Below, piece after piece: positions 12,543-24,514 of a DNA stretch of 64,000 bases (position 1 is its first letter; each line of letters begins with the position of its first letter). Source of the stretch: Dermanyssus gallinae. Its lineage: Eukaryota > Arthropoda > Arachnida > Mesostigmata > Dermanyssidae. The DNA lies in NCBI GenBank assembly GCA_003439945.1, contig QVRM01001118.1:310001-374000 (forward strand), in the 5' to 3' direction. The notes under the pieces were generated by a model. The model did not search any database. It was not told the origin of the DNA and saw only the letters and a list, made by a program, of their open reading frames with translations. Position numbers and translations under genes: made by a program.

Positions 12543-12556
12543 ACGTGTATACATCT
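12543..12556 (+). repeat. Target-site duplication, left copy (SINE C)
   Basis: ACGTGTATACATCT here is repeated exactly at 12759-12772, directly flanking the SINE C body on both sides. Confidence 0.9.
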
Positions 12557-12758
12557 TTTTTTTTTTTTTTTTTTAAGATTTCCCGTAAGGCAATTGCCCG
12601 TGTACGGATTTTTTATGTCATGGCTAAGTTAACCCCACTCCGGCATTTACCTTGTTTAAATTGGAAACCATGCAAACCAATTTAAGAGTGGCCGGTCTGG
12701 GGTTCGAACCCAGTCCCCCCGAATGCAAGGCAAAGGCTTTGCCACTAAGCCACCTTGC
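12557..12758 (-). mobile_element. tRNA-derived SINE, family C, complete copy
   Basis: On the minus strand it starts GCAAGGTGGCTTAGTGGCAA, with an A-box-like TGGCTTAGTGG. It continues to a clear B box, GGTTCGAACCC, near 12705-12716. A non-tRNA body with AATTGGTTTGCATGG and an inverted AAATTGG/CCAATTT arrangement follows. It ends in a poly(A) tail, seen as a T run at 12557-12574. The whole unit is bracketed by a perfect 14-bp duplication, which marks a target-primed insertion. At about 200 bp it is a typical SINE length. It could only be mistaken for a tRNA gene if the body, tail and duplication were ignored. Confidence 0.93.
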
Positions 12759-12772
12759 ACGTGTATACATCT
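12759..12772 (+). repeat. Target-site duplication, right copy (SINE C)
   Basis: This is an exact second copy of the 14-base sequence at 12543-12556. Confidence 0.9.
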
Positions 12773-13419
12773 GCAGATATACAGTAGCAAATTGGACATC
12801 GAGCCATACGCACAGACCGAATAAAGTGAAAACGAAAACGCGACACAGTCAATGGCTAGCTGTATACAGGCAGCTCGGTATAATCGGTAACAATGTCATT
12901 GTTAGCTCAGCCTCAGCTTGCCTAGTACCGCCTAACAAACAGGAGGAATAATCGAGTACTCATGGAGCAAAGTAGCAAACATGTTATTGAACGATTTGAC
13001 CTACAAAAATAGCAACAGAAACAACTGCAACAACGACTACTACTACTACTACAGCAATAACAAAACCAACAACAACAACAGCAGCAGCAGCAATACTATA
13101 CTATTAATAAGACAGCAACATTAGCTATAAGCAGTATTAATTACGTAGAACTGTTAACGCTATGCTTATGTCTACCTAAGTATGTCAACCTAAGTGCATA
13201 TATGGCACACACATACATGGAGTTGGCAAATATTCGTTGCAAACTGTCGTCAGTTTTAGAGCTCAGATATGTATCTCAGAATATACTCAGATCATTCTTC
13301 TTATATGGTATCATTCTGACATGGTCTTGTAACAGCATCAGTAAATTCAACAGACGTTAACAGCCAAAGTCGAGAACGAAACGAAAACATCAAAGGTACT
13401 GCACTCGTACCATTCCAAT

Positions 13420-13420
<1 letters not shown>

Positions 13421-13497
<77 letters not shown>
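13421..13497. repeat. (AT)n microsatellite, about 77 bp
   Basis: An uninterrupted AT array of about 38 units. Confidence 0.97.
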
Positions 13498-13500
<3 letters not shown>

Positions 13501-16349
13501 CCACAAAATCCCCACATCTGTTAACCTTCAACTCTATGGGAATCCGACATCGAAAGCGGGGGGAAACGGCTTACGGTCTTCATATCAGGAATTGAACCAC
13601 CATAATTTCGTACCAAAATGATTTAATTCTTAATTGTTAAATTGATTCTTAATTATTTATTGCGCATTTTTCTGAATGCGTCTATTTTACGAGCGTAACG
13701 GCAACAAATTAGGGCTTTGAACGTAAGAGCTAAAAAAGAGGTCTTACGGGATTTAGATTTTTGCGAACAATAATTCTTCTTTTGCAAGCCACGTCTGAGC
13801 ACCCAATTATGTGCAGTTTCTCCGACTGAATAGCTGGTTCTCTTACAACTGCACATGTTATGAAGTAATATATATCCTGCCATGCTGTATAAAGCAAATT
13901 GATAATTTCACTGTCACTTCTGTATATGGCCCGAGTGAAAGAAAAATATTGGTATTTTTACGAACTTAATTTTAGGGTTGCACACCAATATATAGTTGCT
14001 TTTTAGATTGCACACCGTATGTCGTACGTTGGCTAAACACCATGCTATTTTGACAGTGAGCTGGCTCCAGCGGTACAGTTATACACATAGCAGTGGTGGC
14101 CGCGCAGTCGCGATGCAGAACCGAGACGTCATGGTGCAGCCGCAGCGCAGAGAGCAATTTCGTAACGAAAGCAAAGGACAGCACTATTACAATGGAGCTG
14201 TAGGGACTTCTTCGGGTTCATTGGTTGACATTGGACATCACCATGTGCGCACTGAGAATTTGACTGATTTCGATGCTCTTCTGGTTGAGACTTGAAAATC
14301 GAATGCATTAACATTCAAGTTGTGTTCAAAAAGCGATCTTGGCTTTGTAACAGTGAAGTCAATTTAAGTATGGCGTAACTATTGTCGGGTGCCGCCCCTA
14401 TAGTCAATTAGTGTGATGGGTGTGATGCGAGTCTTCGTTCCGAATTGACCACGCACGTATTTAACGCACGTAAACAGTATCTACGCATACGCGACCTCTC
14501 TATGCGTGTGCTATGCACGTGCTAGCACACCACTATGCTGGTGTTGTCGCCGTCGTTGTTGTCATCGTGGGCGTTGTCATCGTGGGTGTCGTTGCGGTCG
14601 TCGTTGTCGTCTAGGTCATGGTTGTTCAGACCCGATGTCTCGCTCGATCGAGCATCGTCGAGCATCTCGAGCCGAATCGACCGAGCTAACTGCTCTGGGC
14701 AAGCTGGGCGTCGGAGTCTCGGAATAATCGATCAGTCGGCCGACAAAACGAGAACAAGCGACAAAACAAAACAAAGCGCAAATGTGCGTCATGCACACGA
14801 ATGTACAAACATGTACATGCACGCTCGCACACACAAACACCCCCACATACATACAAACATGCTACCCATGCGCTCTGAACCCTCGTGCATCACGATCGCA
14901 CCGAAACAAAAGACGACGGTTCGAACACGACAGCGACGATATTTTTCTGCAGAAAGTCTTCAGCAGCGCGAAAGGGGGGAGATCCCGGGGGAGGATACGA
15001 ATCCCGGGGGGAAGGATCCCGGAGAGGGCCGAGAGAAACGATAGATACCAACGGCTTGCCGGCGTTGCCATTCTTGTCTATGTCCGATGTCGCTATCGGC
15101 GTTACATTCATTTGCCGGCGACATGGTGAAGATGATCCTGGCCGTGAAGAGTGCGTGAGCGGGCGCGGCGGCTAACGCTGTATCATTTGCGTCGCCGCAA
15201 TGGTATCCCGCCGCCATTGGAATGAGAGGGGGTTGCTCTGGTATTGCTGTCCCAAAAAGATAACACTGATCCGACTGATCCCATTCATACATATGACCTC
15301 TCCTTCTTTCCCCATATCTCTCTATCCTCCTCTGTCTCTATTTCGATTTCTATCTCTATCTATCTCTTGATTTATCTCTCTCGCTGGTCCGACCGTCTGC
15401 TTAGTCCCTGACACTGTTTCGCGCCATTTCGCTAGTTGTCTGTTCTTACATATGACTTATCCGACTTCGACGACTTTATCCATCCACCCATCGGTGTGAT
15501 TTATTAATGGAAACATGGTAAGTGCGTTTCGGTGCACAAATGCAGAAGAGCATCTCCCTTCAGCAGAGGATGAATCGCAGTGGGGGGGGGGGGGGCACCC
15601 ACGCATTGTCAACATCGTCGTCGTCAAAACAATCAAATTGTCTTAATTAGCAATAGTAGTAATAAGATATATAGATATATATATATAGATATATATATAT
15701 ATGTATATATATATAATAATATATGTATATACATATACATATATATATACGGCAGCCTATTTTGAATTATCTATAGACAAGACAACATACTCGGTGGTCT
15801 GAAATACCAACCAGCTAGACGTGAAAACGAACCCTTATTTTACAACTGTACCACAGGTAGCGTCAAGCTTGTCTTTGTTATGAATAGCACGTCAAAGTAT
15901 CTATATAATAAACACAATAATCATTCTATTAAAAATGCAAGTGGAGCGACAATTGTCTCCCGAAAAAGATTACTTCATCTCGTAAATAGTGGGCTAGGAC
16001 CACTTCAACAGCGTGCCCCGGACAGATGCCGCGTTCCCGCGTTGGACATCGAGATCGAGACGCTGCCTCAGATAAGCCGGCAGATCTCTTATCTCCGGTT
16101 GCGAGGTTTAGCTGCTCACCGACCCTGTAGAGGAGTTTGCGAGTGACGTTGCCTAGGGCGGCCAAGGCTGTTGGGTGGAGTGGAAAAAGAGTAACACGAC
16201 CAGCGATATTGCACCCGCCCCCCTTCCGTCGATGTACTTATATGTCCCGGAGACTGGATTTAGCACTGCTAAAGCCTACCAGAAAAAAAATACTAAAGGA
16301 AAAATCCTCCACTCAGACGACGCCGGCAGGGGCTGGTGTTTCTGTCATT

Positions 16350-16362
16350 GTTGTTGTTGTGG

Positions 16363-16394
<32 letters not shown>

Positions 16395-16397
16395 ATT
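16350..16397. repeat. (TTG)n microsatellite
   Basis: About sixteen TTG units with a single GGT interruption. It gives poly-Val, poly-Cys or poly-Leu strings depending on frame. Confidence 0.93.
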
Positions 16398-16484
16398 ATT
16401 GCCGAAGGCGCCCGCCCCGACGCACTGCCGAAACAAGCGGCAGTTGGGAGGGCCAGCAACAGCAAGAACTCTTCAAGGCCTCGG

Positions 16485-16545
16485 CTACAACCCCTCTATA
16501 TTCTGCTACAACCCCTCTATATTCTGCTACAACCCTTCTAGCCCC
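16485..16545. repeat. 21-bp tandem triplicate
   Basis: Two identical units of CTACAACCCCTCTATATTCT plus one further G start at 16485 and 16506. A third, diverged unit starts at 16527 with CTACAACCCTTCTAG. Confidence 0.9.
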
Positions 16546-17356
16546 ACCCCCCCTGAACAAGTGAGGTCACGTAACGTACATGTGTCGAGCTGCTTAACTG
16601 CCAACAGTACCATCTATCACACAACAACAACAAAAAACCAACAATACCAACAACAACAACAACAACAATGCCTATTCCCTAATAGAATCATAATACTATC
16701 GTTTTGCTTAACAAGCGCTACTGCTCAGCTGATTGATGATGATGACGACGACGACGACAACAACGACGATCAGCCAGTTTTACATCGGTCGTATTTGCCG
16801 CTGGCTAGGGTTGTAATGGTAAAGGCGCCGCTGCATGCTGGAAGTGCGAGATTTGCTACTGGCACGCTAAATCCGGTATACTACGGATAAGAGCTATATG
16901 AAACGGCAGGATAATCACGTTCGTGGAACGTGGAACATGGTCGGGATTACACGTCTACGCATGTACACAACACAACACAAGACGTGCGCTCGAAACATTT
17001 CCATATTTCTACCGTCTCGCTGCAAACAAATCACTAGTTCCGAGATCAGCGATTTGCGGCATTTTTTGTTGCTAACGACGTCATCACAACGGCAAATAGT
17101 AGCAGCAGCAGCAGCGGCGTTAGCAGTAGCAAAAACACACAGATATCCTGCTACGCCTGTCAATCCAGATCAGTAGGTTAGTACGTGTGTTATAATGCTT
17201 GTGTAAGCGCTCCTAACCGGCTTAATCATCTAGCTATCGCTGCCAACAAGACATGAACAAGACTAAACACAAAGAACACGTGGCTAGACTAGAATTTGTT
17301 CTATTCGTCGTCTAGAAGAGAGAATGCAATCGAGCTAAATGTTCCTATATAATATA

Positions 17357-17472
<116 letters not shown>

Positions 17473-17594
17473 ACAGAAGGTTGAACTTGGAAAAAAAACA
17501 TGTTAAAATTATAGATTTTGCTTTCAGAATGGCTACCAGTCCTCATGAAATTCATGAAATTCGTGGACCCTACGCCTGCAAGCAGCTAGCTTCT

Positions 17595-17900
17595 AAATGA
17601 CGGTCTTCCTGGGGTAAGTGTCAAACGCTGCTTTGTAGTCTATAAATACAGCGTACAAGACCTGGTGCTTCATGGTGACCGAGTCGTCTAAAAAACCCTT
17701 GATACGGTCATCATCGAACGTTCAACGCGAAATTCATGCTGTTCCCGAGAAATAACTCCTCGTATCTCGAGATAGAACCTGAGTCGTCGCGCCGGTAGAC
17801 TTGCTAATATTTTGTAGATGCTGATTTCCACTGCAATGCTTTACCAAAACAATGGACAGAGCGGGTCACTTTTGCCGTTAGGGGTAACCTCAGGCGAGCA
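17595..17900 (-). pseudogene. Decayed LINE reverse transcriptase fragment (finger/palm, motif A)
   Basis: On the minus strand, 17595-17700 encodes VLYAVFIDYKAAFDTYPRK. The FIDYKAAFD core is the reverse transcriptase motif A, with the first catalytic aspartate in the F-x-D context typical of non-LTR elements. Just upstream, in a frame shifted near 17717, lies REQHEFRVERS, which corresponds to the conserved EEQxGFRxGRS segment. Further upstream, ISIYKILASLPARRLRFYLE corresponds to the segment after NYRGIS. A stop lies near 17850 and at least one frameshift is present, so this is a relic. Motifs B to E are not visible downstream. It is not part of the better preserved LINE at 21.2 kb. Confidence 0.7.
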
Positions 17901-19678
17901 TTTGGACCGGTATCCTGGAAAAGGTGATGCGACTTTAATTTCCCCTGGTGAACGAGAATTTCTTGAATTCTATCAGCTATCATTACGAGCGACGGTGTCC
18001 GCAGCAACTAAAAGTCTATCGGGAAACTCGGCTAAAGACGAGGGCTTGGATAACATTGTAGCACTTACACGATAGTAATGTGATTCAAACTACGACTTCC
18101 CCTTATGTACGCCTGTACTAGACAAGCAGGCCGCTAGTGGAGCATGTCGGAGAATAGATTCAGTGACCCCCAGTCAGCATGTAGTTGTGAACGCCTAGCA
18201 CATAGTTCCATGAGTGGTTTATTTACCTGTAACCGTTAAATAAACTGAAACTTTTAGAACTAGTAATTACGAGGTCAATCACCTGTCTACTATGTTCGAC
18301 GTCTCCTTCTGGACCTGAATAAGCAAATATATCGATAGTGGAAGACCCGCCCCTCTGATTCAAATCAGAATCGCAACGGTGCGGCCTATATTTTTCTAGA
18401 TCCCCTCAACGAAGTCACGGCTGCCACTACCGTGCATTTCAATAGCAGGCAGTTGGAAGATGCTGGGAATGATGTTGTTGTCTTGGACCACTCGAATCCT
18501 CGCCTGTTTAAGACGGTACCGACCAGCAGTGTGACTCCTTCATTACATTGAAACGCTCAGTGGTGGTGAGCGTCTCCGCTAAAAGGGCAATATTTGAGGC
18601 TGGGAGGTCGTGGCTTGGGACGAACGGAAGAATTGTCCGCGTGCCCTCACAATTCCGCTAGTACACACTTCTTTGAGCAGTGAGCCTCTGGAACGATTTG
18701 GCCAGTAATTGCAGTTATGACCTCGTCAGTAAAAAAAATCAGTAGAGAAGAGTATTTGTGTTTAATACTAACATATGAATTCCAGATGACGTATGCAATG
18801 AATGGAACGAGCCCTTTTAGATTTAGATTACAAAGGTCAGCTCCGAATTAGGATACCCTTAGATATATTTTAGAATTATACTTAATAAACACAACATTTT
18901 ATAGACCACTTTTTAAACTGGTCGAACCATCGAGCTAAGTTGTTCTTGCCGTTCCTCTTGACCTTGGTTAGCGATTTAACAGTCAATGAGAATCAAGAAT
19001 AAATCTGCTCGACCAACGTTTCTTCCTACACGTGGCGACACCTTAGTTTTTTTTTTGGGAACCGAGCTTTAGCCTCTAAAGGCACTATTACCAATAGCCA
19101 GGGGCAAGCGGCTTTATTTGTGCGCAAAACTTTCTCCTGGTTCTAAACAGAAAGGTAACCATTACCGCTGCTCTCCCTGGAAGCTTCACGCATAGGAGCC
19201 GCAGAGGTTGAGTCCAGCCGCAGAGACGTTTTTATTCGGCCTCACCAATACAACCAATAACAATGGCAACGACGACGACGACAACAACAACAACAACAAC
19301 ATATTTAGCGATTTGCACAAACGATTGATCGGTTCACCTGTCTAATGAGCTACTTATCATTTGCGTTGCTATGCACTGCCAGGTTCGTCTGCGTCTGTTT
19401 GATTCGTTGGCTGGCAGGCTAACAATAACATAGCAGCATCAACAGTTTGTACGCATGATCGCTTTTCTGATGTCTGCCAATGTGCCTCGCATCGTCAACG
19501 TAGACGATTCCGCATGCCTGCTCTCATAACCTTCAACTTCACTGTTGTTGCTGTCGCCGCGACCGCAAAATTTTCATCACCATCATTCTCATTATGCACA
19601 CCCACTATGAATACTCCTCATTGTTGGCGACACAGCCACGAGCCGCATAGGAAAATGGCTTTATCTCTCTCTCTCTCT

Positions 19679-19714
<36 letters not shown>

Positions 19715-19768
19715 GCCGACGTAGAGATATGTATATATATATATATATATAATTTTGCCGACGTAGAG

Positions 19769-19823
<55 letters not shown>

Positions 19824-20745
19824 CATATTTCTACGTCGGCAAAATTACGCTGTCCGTTCCAACTATAGACACCGTTCATAATGTATCAGTCGGTCAGGGT
19901 CTGTCCAGGTCTGTCGCCCATTTTGCCAATGAACTTACTACCGCCGCCGCGTTGCGTCATTGCTCGTCAAAATTGAGAGCCTCTTCCAAACCAACTCGCC
20001 ACTTTACATCATGGGGCTTCTAGGCCCTAACGTCTCAAGAGCAAACGCTGTTAAGTTGTTCTCGTGCCTAGCAATGGAATATCTATGACTCCTTCTTCCA
20101 ATTTTCGCCTTACTCTGCTACGGAAATGCCCGTTTGGAATGCGCTGCATCGGACGCTAGATACAACAAGTATACCAGGGGCGTACCTGGCTCGAAGGGGC
20201 TGATTCTCATACTGTCGGGCAATTCCCAGCCCTTCCCCCGTGAGTCAAGCATCGCTGGGAAATTGCTGTTGCGAATGACTCGAGTGAGAGGTCTGTCCTT
20301 TTCCACGTGCAGTCGTCGCTTCTGAACTCTTGTAGACTGGCATCGCCTAGGATGGGCCCTATGCAGCCCTCATTCTGCGATATCAATAGCGCAATAGGGT
20401 AACCTAGCGTGTCAAGGTCGGAAACTCTAAAACCCCTTTTGACACCTGTAGAAGTGCATTTGTCTTAGAGACGTGCTGGAGCTCCGAATTGAGCAACTGG
20501 TCCACGTCGTTATGGCTACATCGTAGACGATTGGTTGACGGCTGTTGCATCCGTTGGAGCAGCACCCACTCCTTCCTGGGGCTCCTCCGCCCGGCGAAAA
20601 CAAAGGGGTTTGCTTTCCTTGACGGGTTGGCGCCCAGTTATAAAATGTACTGTCGATATGTCGATTTATATGGATTCGCTGAGCAATTCATTAATCGATT
20701 AATCGATTCATTAATTAATTCATTAATCGATTCTCACGCATTATA

Positions 20746-20776
<31 letters not shown>

Positions 20777-21062
20777 TTTTTCATAAATATATACTTACAT
20801 TTATCACGACAGTCGATTGATAACTAACAGCCCGTGCTATCAATCAGCCGCATCGGCCAAAAGTAATTTTGCTGCTCTCGTTACTGACGCTGTTGTTGTT
20901 ATGGTTGTTGTTGTTCTCTTGAGCGCCGTCGCCATGAACGTAATTGTTTGGACCAAGGCTATCTGTCTGTGTATCGAGCATGATTCGGTTGGTTCGCTCG
21001 TCGCTTACATTGATGAGGATCTCGCCCACGTTGCGACCGACCCGCTGGTGACGACGCTGTGA
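17901..21062. other. Mostly unassigned DNA with one coding-like relic
   Basis: No intact gene is recognised. The interval 18080-19260 is largely free of microsatellites. Between 20118 and 20640, minus-strand reading shows several overlapping open stretches of 60-85 codons in different frames without simple repeats. One contains LDTLGYPIALLISQNEGCIG. This looks like a frameshifted coding relic whose family I cannot name. Simple repeats are CAA near 19270-19305, (AT)n at 19680-19823, (ATTA)-type inverted motifs near 20690-20735, and (AT)n plus a T run at 20742-20781. Confidence 0.45.
19709..19846. repeat. Direct and inverted 23-bp repeat cluster in (AT)n
   Basis: AATTTTGCCGACGTAGAGAT plus ATG occurs directly at 19709-19731 and 19751-19773, spaced 42 bases apart. 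It occurs inverted at 19824-19846 with one mismatch. The spacers are (AT)n, so the middle and right copies can fold into a long hairpin with a self-complementary AT/GTAT loop. Confidence 0.93.
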
Positions 21063-22200
21063 TGAAGTTATTTATTTATTTATTTATTTAAAATTCACCC
21101 TGGTTGGGTATGTAAATACAAACATGGTATATATAACAAACATGGTAAAATGAGTTAAGAGCATTCTCGCTCAAGTTGAGAAAGCGACACGGATTCCGTA
21201 CAATCAGGTAGGTGGTAGAGGGGACATGGGCCGCCACAACGACGGCATCTGCAGTCCTCCTTGGGTTCATGAAACCCAGCAGACCGGCATAGTAGATGAT
21301 GAAATCCGTGAACACTGTAGCGAGTAGTGAGGTGACGACATGGCCGGAGAGCGTCCTTCCAGGCCTGGTTAGTCATAGCTGGTGATAGATAAAACTCTCT
21401 GGGAATTAGAGACACTTTTTGAGAATACTCATGCCGAAACGTTTCCAGAGCGACTGTCTGCGGCAAATTAAAGCGGTCTACGAGTTCATCAATAAATGAT
21501 ACTGAACCCGCGAGCATGTACACTAATCTGTTGCGCGAATTTGACGGAAGGCCAAGTACTCGCTTCAAGAAGGCTGGCTTCACCCTATCCAACTGCCATA
21601 ACTGCGAAGTGCTAAGATGCTTCCATGTCACTTGAATTCCGTATGCAGCTACTGATGCCACTTTGAGCGTAAATAATGTCATGGCCGTCCGGACGGACAA
21701 CTGTGTTGGGTTTCTGATACCCGCTGCCGCGATAAGTGCTTTTCTACAACGCTCAGTTACATGCTGTGAAAAAGTTGTACCTCGAGACGAGAAAATTACC
21801 CCGAGATAGCAAAAGGTCTCTACAAACTGCACTTGCTCACCGTGAAATCGCAGTTTATCTGCGCGGGCTCGTTGCCCGCCACGCCGAAACTTAACAGCCT
21901 TGGTTTTTGACACGTTTACTATGAGGCCATTCTGCGAGAAATATTCATCCAGTGTGCAAAGAGCAGCCTGCAGGTCAGTACGGATTCTGCTGAATATTAC
22001 CAGATCATCTGCGTAGAGCAGGGTCATGACCGTTGAGTGGCGCTCTTTCATGATGCGTGGCAGATCACTGAGTAACGTTATAAATAGCAATGGGCTGAGA
22101 TTGTCGCCTTGCGGATACCCAGTCGTCTGATCAAACGTGTTATGCTCGCACACACCATCATCGAGGATAATTTGGTTAGCCCTCAGAAGTGCATGCTGCT
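21063..22200 (-). mobile_element. 5'-truncated non-LTR retrotransposon (LINE)
   Basis: The insertion reads on the minus strand. It comprises the 3' half of a reverse transcriptase gene (21155 to about 22200), a short 3' untranslated region (about 21092-21154) and a TAAA-type tail seen as (ATTT)n at 21069-21091. The left (5') junction lies near 22195, where coding sequence meets a CAA/TTG-rich tract. Truncation at the 5' end and a short-repeat 3' tail are usual for LINEs inserted by target-primed reverse transcription. I could not identify a target-site duplication. Confidence 0.85.
21069..21091 (-). repeat. (TAAA)n LINE 3' tail
   Basis: This is an ATTT array on the plus strand, directly next to the 3' untranslated region of the LINE. 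It reads (AAAT)n at the 3' end of the element on the minus strand. Confidence 0.8.
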
Positions 22201-22243
22201 GTTGTCGTTGTTGTTGCGATTGTTTTTGCTGTAGTTGTAGCAA
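21155..22243 (-). CDS. LINE reverse transcriptase, C-terminal half, open frame (362 codons)
   Basis: The frame has no internal stop. Residues 42-46 (GYPQG, then DNLSPLLF) form motif B. Residues 77-80 (YADD in LLYADDLVIFS) form the catalytic motif C. Residues 105-115 (NGLIVNVSKTK) form motif D and 146-151 (YLGVIF) motif E. Near the C terminus C333-x2-C336-x7-H344-x3-C348 is a zinc-knuckle-like motif of the kind found after the reverse transcriptase in several LINE groups. The fingers, motif A and any endonuclease are absent, so the protein cannot act alone. The first 17-20 residues are Gln-rich and come from the adjoining CAA tract, so the ATG at 22241-22243 is not the original start. The long open frame implies a young insertion or a recent parent. 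Confidence 0.88.
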   Translation of the reverse strand: MLQLQQKQSQQQRQQQHALLRANQIILDDGVCEHNTFDQTTGYPQGDNLSPLLFITLLSDLPRIMKERHSTVMTLLYADDLVIFSRIRTDLQAALCTLDEYFSQNGLIVNVSKTKAVKFRRGGQRARADKLRFHGEQVQFVETFCYLGVIFSSRGTTFSQHVTERCRKALIAAAGIRNPTQLSVRTAMTLFTLKVASVAAYGIQVTWKHLSTSQLWQLDRVKPAFLKRVLGLPSNSRNRLVYMLAGSVSFIDELVDRFNLPQTVALETFRHEYSQKVSLIPREFYLSPAMTNQAWKDALRPCRHLTTRYSVHGFHHLLCRSAGFHEPKEDCRCRRCGGPCPLYHLPDCTESVSLSQLERECS

Positions 22244-23513
22244 TTGCGCCAGTCAGAGCATGAACAGCAGCTGCCATAACAGCAGCAACAACAACAATCA
22301 GCAATAACAACCACAATAGCAATGACAGCAACGTAAACGTTGCAGTGGCAAACGTTGCTGCTGCGACAACAACAACAATAACAACAACAACAGCAACAAC
22401 AACAGCAACAACAGCAACAGCAACAACAACAAGTGGCGACTCCATCACGCTCTACAAAATTATTTTCCTTCTAAGAGCGAAATGAAATCGTCGACACACC
22501 GTAAGACCCATAGTCGAAATAGAGACAAACACGATTTATACAGCCTGGTAAGGTCGTCGAGAAGTTCTCGATTTCTCGTCCAAGATGGGTAAACAAACGA
22601 TGCCTCCATAGGACACATATGGAGACACAACAACCACCACCACTCAGCAATCGAGACGTTCGGCGCTTCGCGTCCGCACATCTTCGCTTAGATGTGCGGA
22701 ACCACCTCACCCACGTTCTTAGCCACGACTGGGAGAGGCGGCAAACTACAGTTGCATGCAAATTCGACTTGGCTGTTGAACGAAGGAAAGTTAACAATTT
22801 TGCCGCGTACGTACTGCAAACGCCACGTGCATTTAGGTGCATCAAACTTAACGTAACCTTGTTCTTCTTTACTTCCCCTTCTGCAAACGTGCAAGATGGT
22901 CGGGTGTGAACGCTCTCCGGTGGAAGCCAGCGGCAGCAGAAGCACGGCAGTCTTCTTCACAGCCTTCCACGGACAAATCCGCCACTCCGTTTATCTAGTC
23001 AGTGGTCACGCAGCGTCACGAACTTAATAACAGTAAGTTCTGGGGTAAACAACGGGCTAACAATACTAATAATATGTTTAGCCTATTTTTGTTATGAATA
23101 ACAGCAACAGTTCCGACAGACGGCAATTAAACAAGAAGACAATATTGTTTTTTTTTGTCAACGGAACAGAGCGGACGGTGGTGGTGGAGATGGCTGACGA
23201 TTCTGCTTGCAGAATTAGATGACAGCCATTTAAAAAAAACTCGTACAAAGCAAACTGCAAACACAAAATGAGCAAAAGCACCTAATTGCACTTCATGGTT
23301 TTACCGAAGTCATTGTAAACCAATCTTCACCGTGAATACCGTGATGTCATGGAACAGTTCACCTAGCTGATCACAGGGCCTAACAGTCCGCTGTCTCTAC
23401 TTCTCTCTCTGTCTGTCTCTCTTGATAGTTTCCAATTTATATTTCTAAAGACAGTTAAACGTGTGCTTTCAAACGATGGCCAAAGAGTCTCATTTTGTTG
23501 GACAGCCACATCT

Positions 23514-23550
<37 letters not shown>

Positions 23551-24469
23551 GCAACTCCTTTTACGCGGTCGCATGCCTATCTGTGTGCGTGTGTGTATCT
23601 GTCTATCTGTCTGCGCTTGTTTGTTGCTTTTGCCGCGGCGCAAACAAGGCCAAGGTTATAGAAAAGATTGTAGAAAACAACAGAGCACTATAGTAAACTT
23701 AGACATTCAGCACTCAACCGAAAGGAGAAACGCAAAGAGAGGAGAGGGAAAAGGAGGGAAAGAGAATGAAAAAGGGTGAAAGAGAACAGAGAGAGAGAGA
23801 GAGCGTGCGACAAAAATAATACTTACGACCTTATGTGAAAACAATACCCGTTCACTGTTTAAACGAAAAAGAAGTAGCCATATAGGAATACGGTGCACGG
23901 ATTCGTATCGCCTTATAGAATAAAAGCTCCTCGGCTTGCCTGCCTCTCTGTCTGTCTGTCTGTCAATCTGTCTGTTTTGGTGATGGAAAGGTGGGTGTCT
24001 CTATGATTTGATCTAGGATGCGTGAATGAAAGCGTAGCGTGCGGCCTTTACGACATTGACAGCCTGCTCTGTTGATGCTGCTCGGTTGCCAAGCAAACGC
24101 GATAGACCAGACTAGAATATCTATCGGTTCGAACAAGCTCTCCCGCTTATCGGTCGTCGTCTGGATTCTGTCGCACTGGAATAGAATTCATTGTCCATTA
24201 AACTGGCTTCACTCTCTTCCCTTCTCTCTCTCTCTCTCTCTCTCTCAACCGATCTAGCCTTATTTTGCCCCCTTTTTTTGTCGCCGTATCTGTTCGCGAC
24301 CTCGCGCTTGCACAGCGTTACACTAGAATGGGTAAGAAATGTAGCCAAATATAAACAATGCTAACCTTAGAACCATTGTTCGCCATACGCCACTATCACT
24401 TCCACTAGCTGCTATTTCTTCACGGAAATAGCGGGGGTCTATCATACTAGTAGTAGCAGTAGTAGTAGT

Positions 24470-24514
<45 letters not shown>

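Noticed and set aside
12690..12758. tRNA gene
   Set aside because: A and B boxes are present, but the unit continues into a body and poly(A) tail and is bracketed by a target-site duplication, so it is a SINE head.
13590..13612. Polymerase III B box on the minus strand (GGTTCAATTCC)
   Set aside because: No A box lies at the right distance and there is no second copy in the window.
13653..13883. Tc1-like transposase helix-turn-helix fragment
   Set aside because: Only a loose pattern of basic residues. No catalytic motif or terminal repeat was found.
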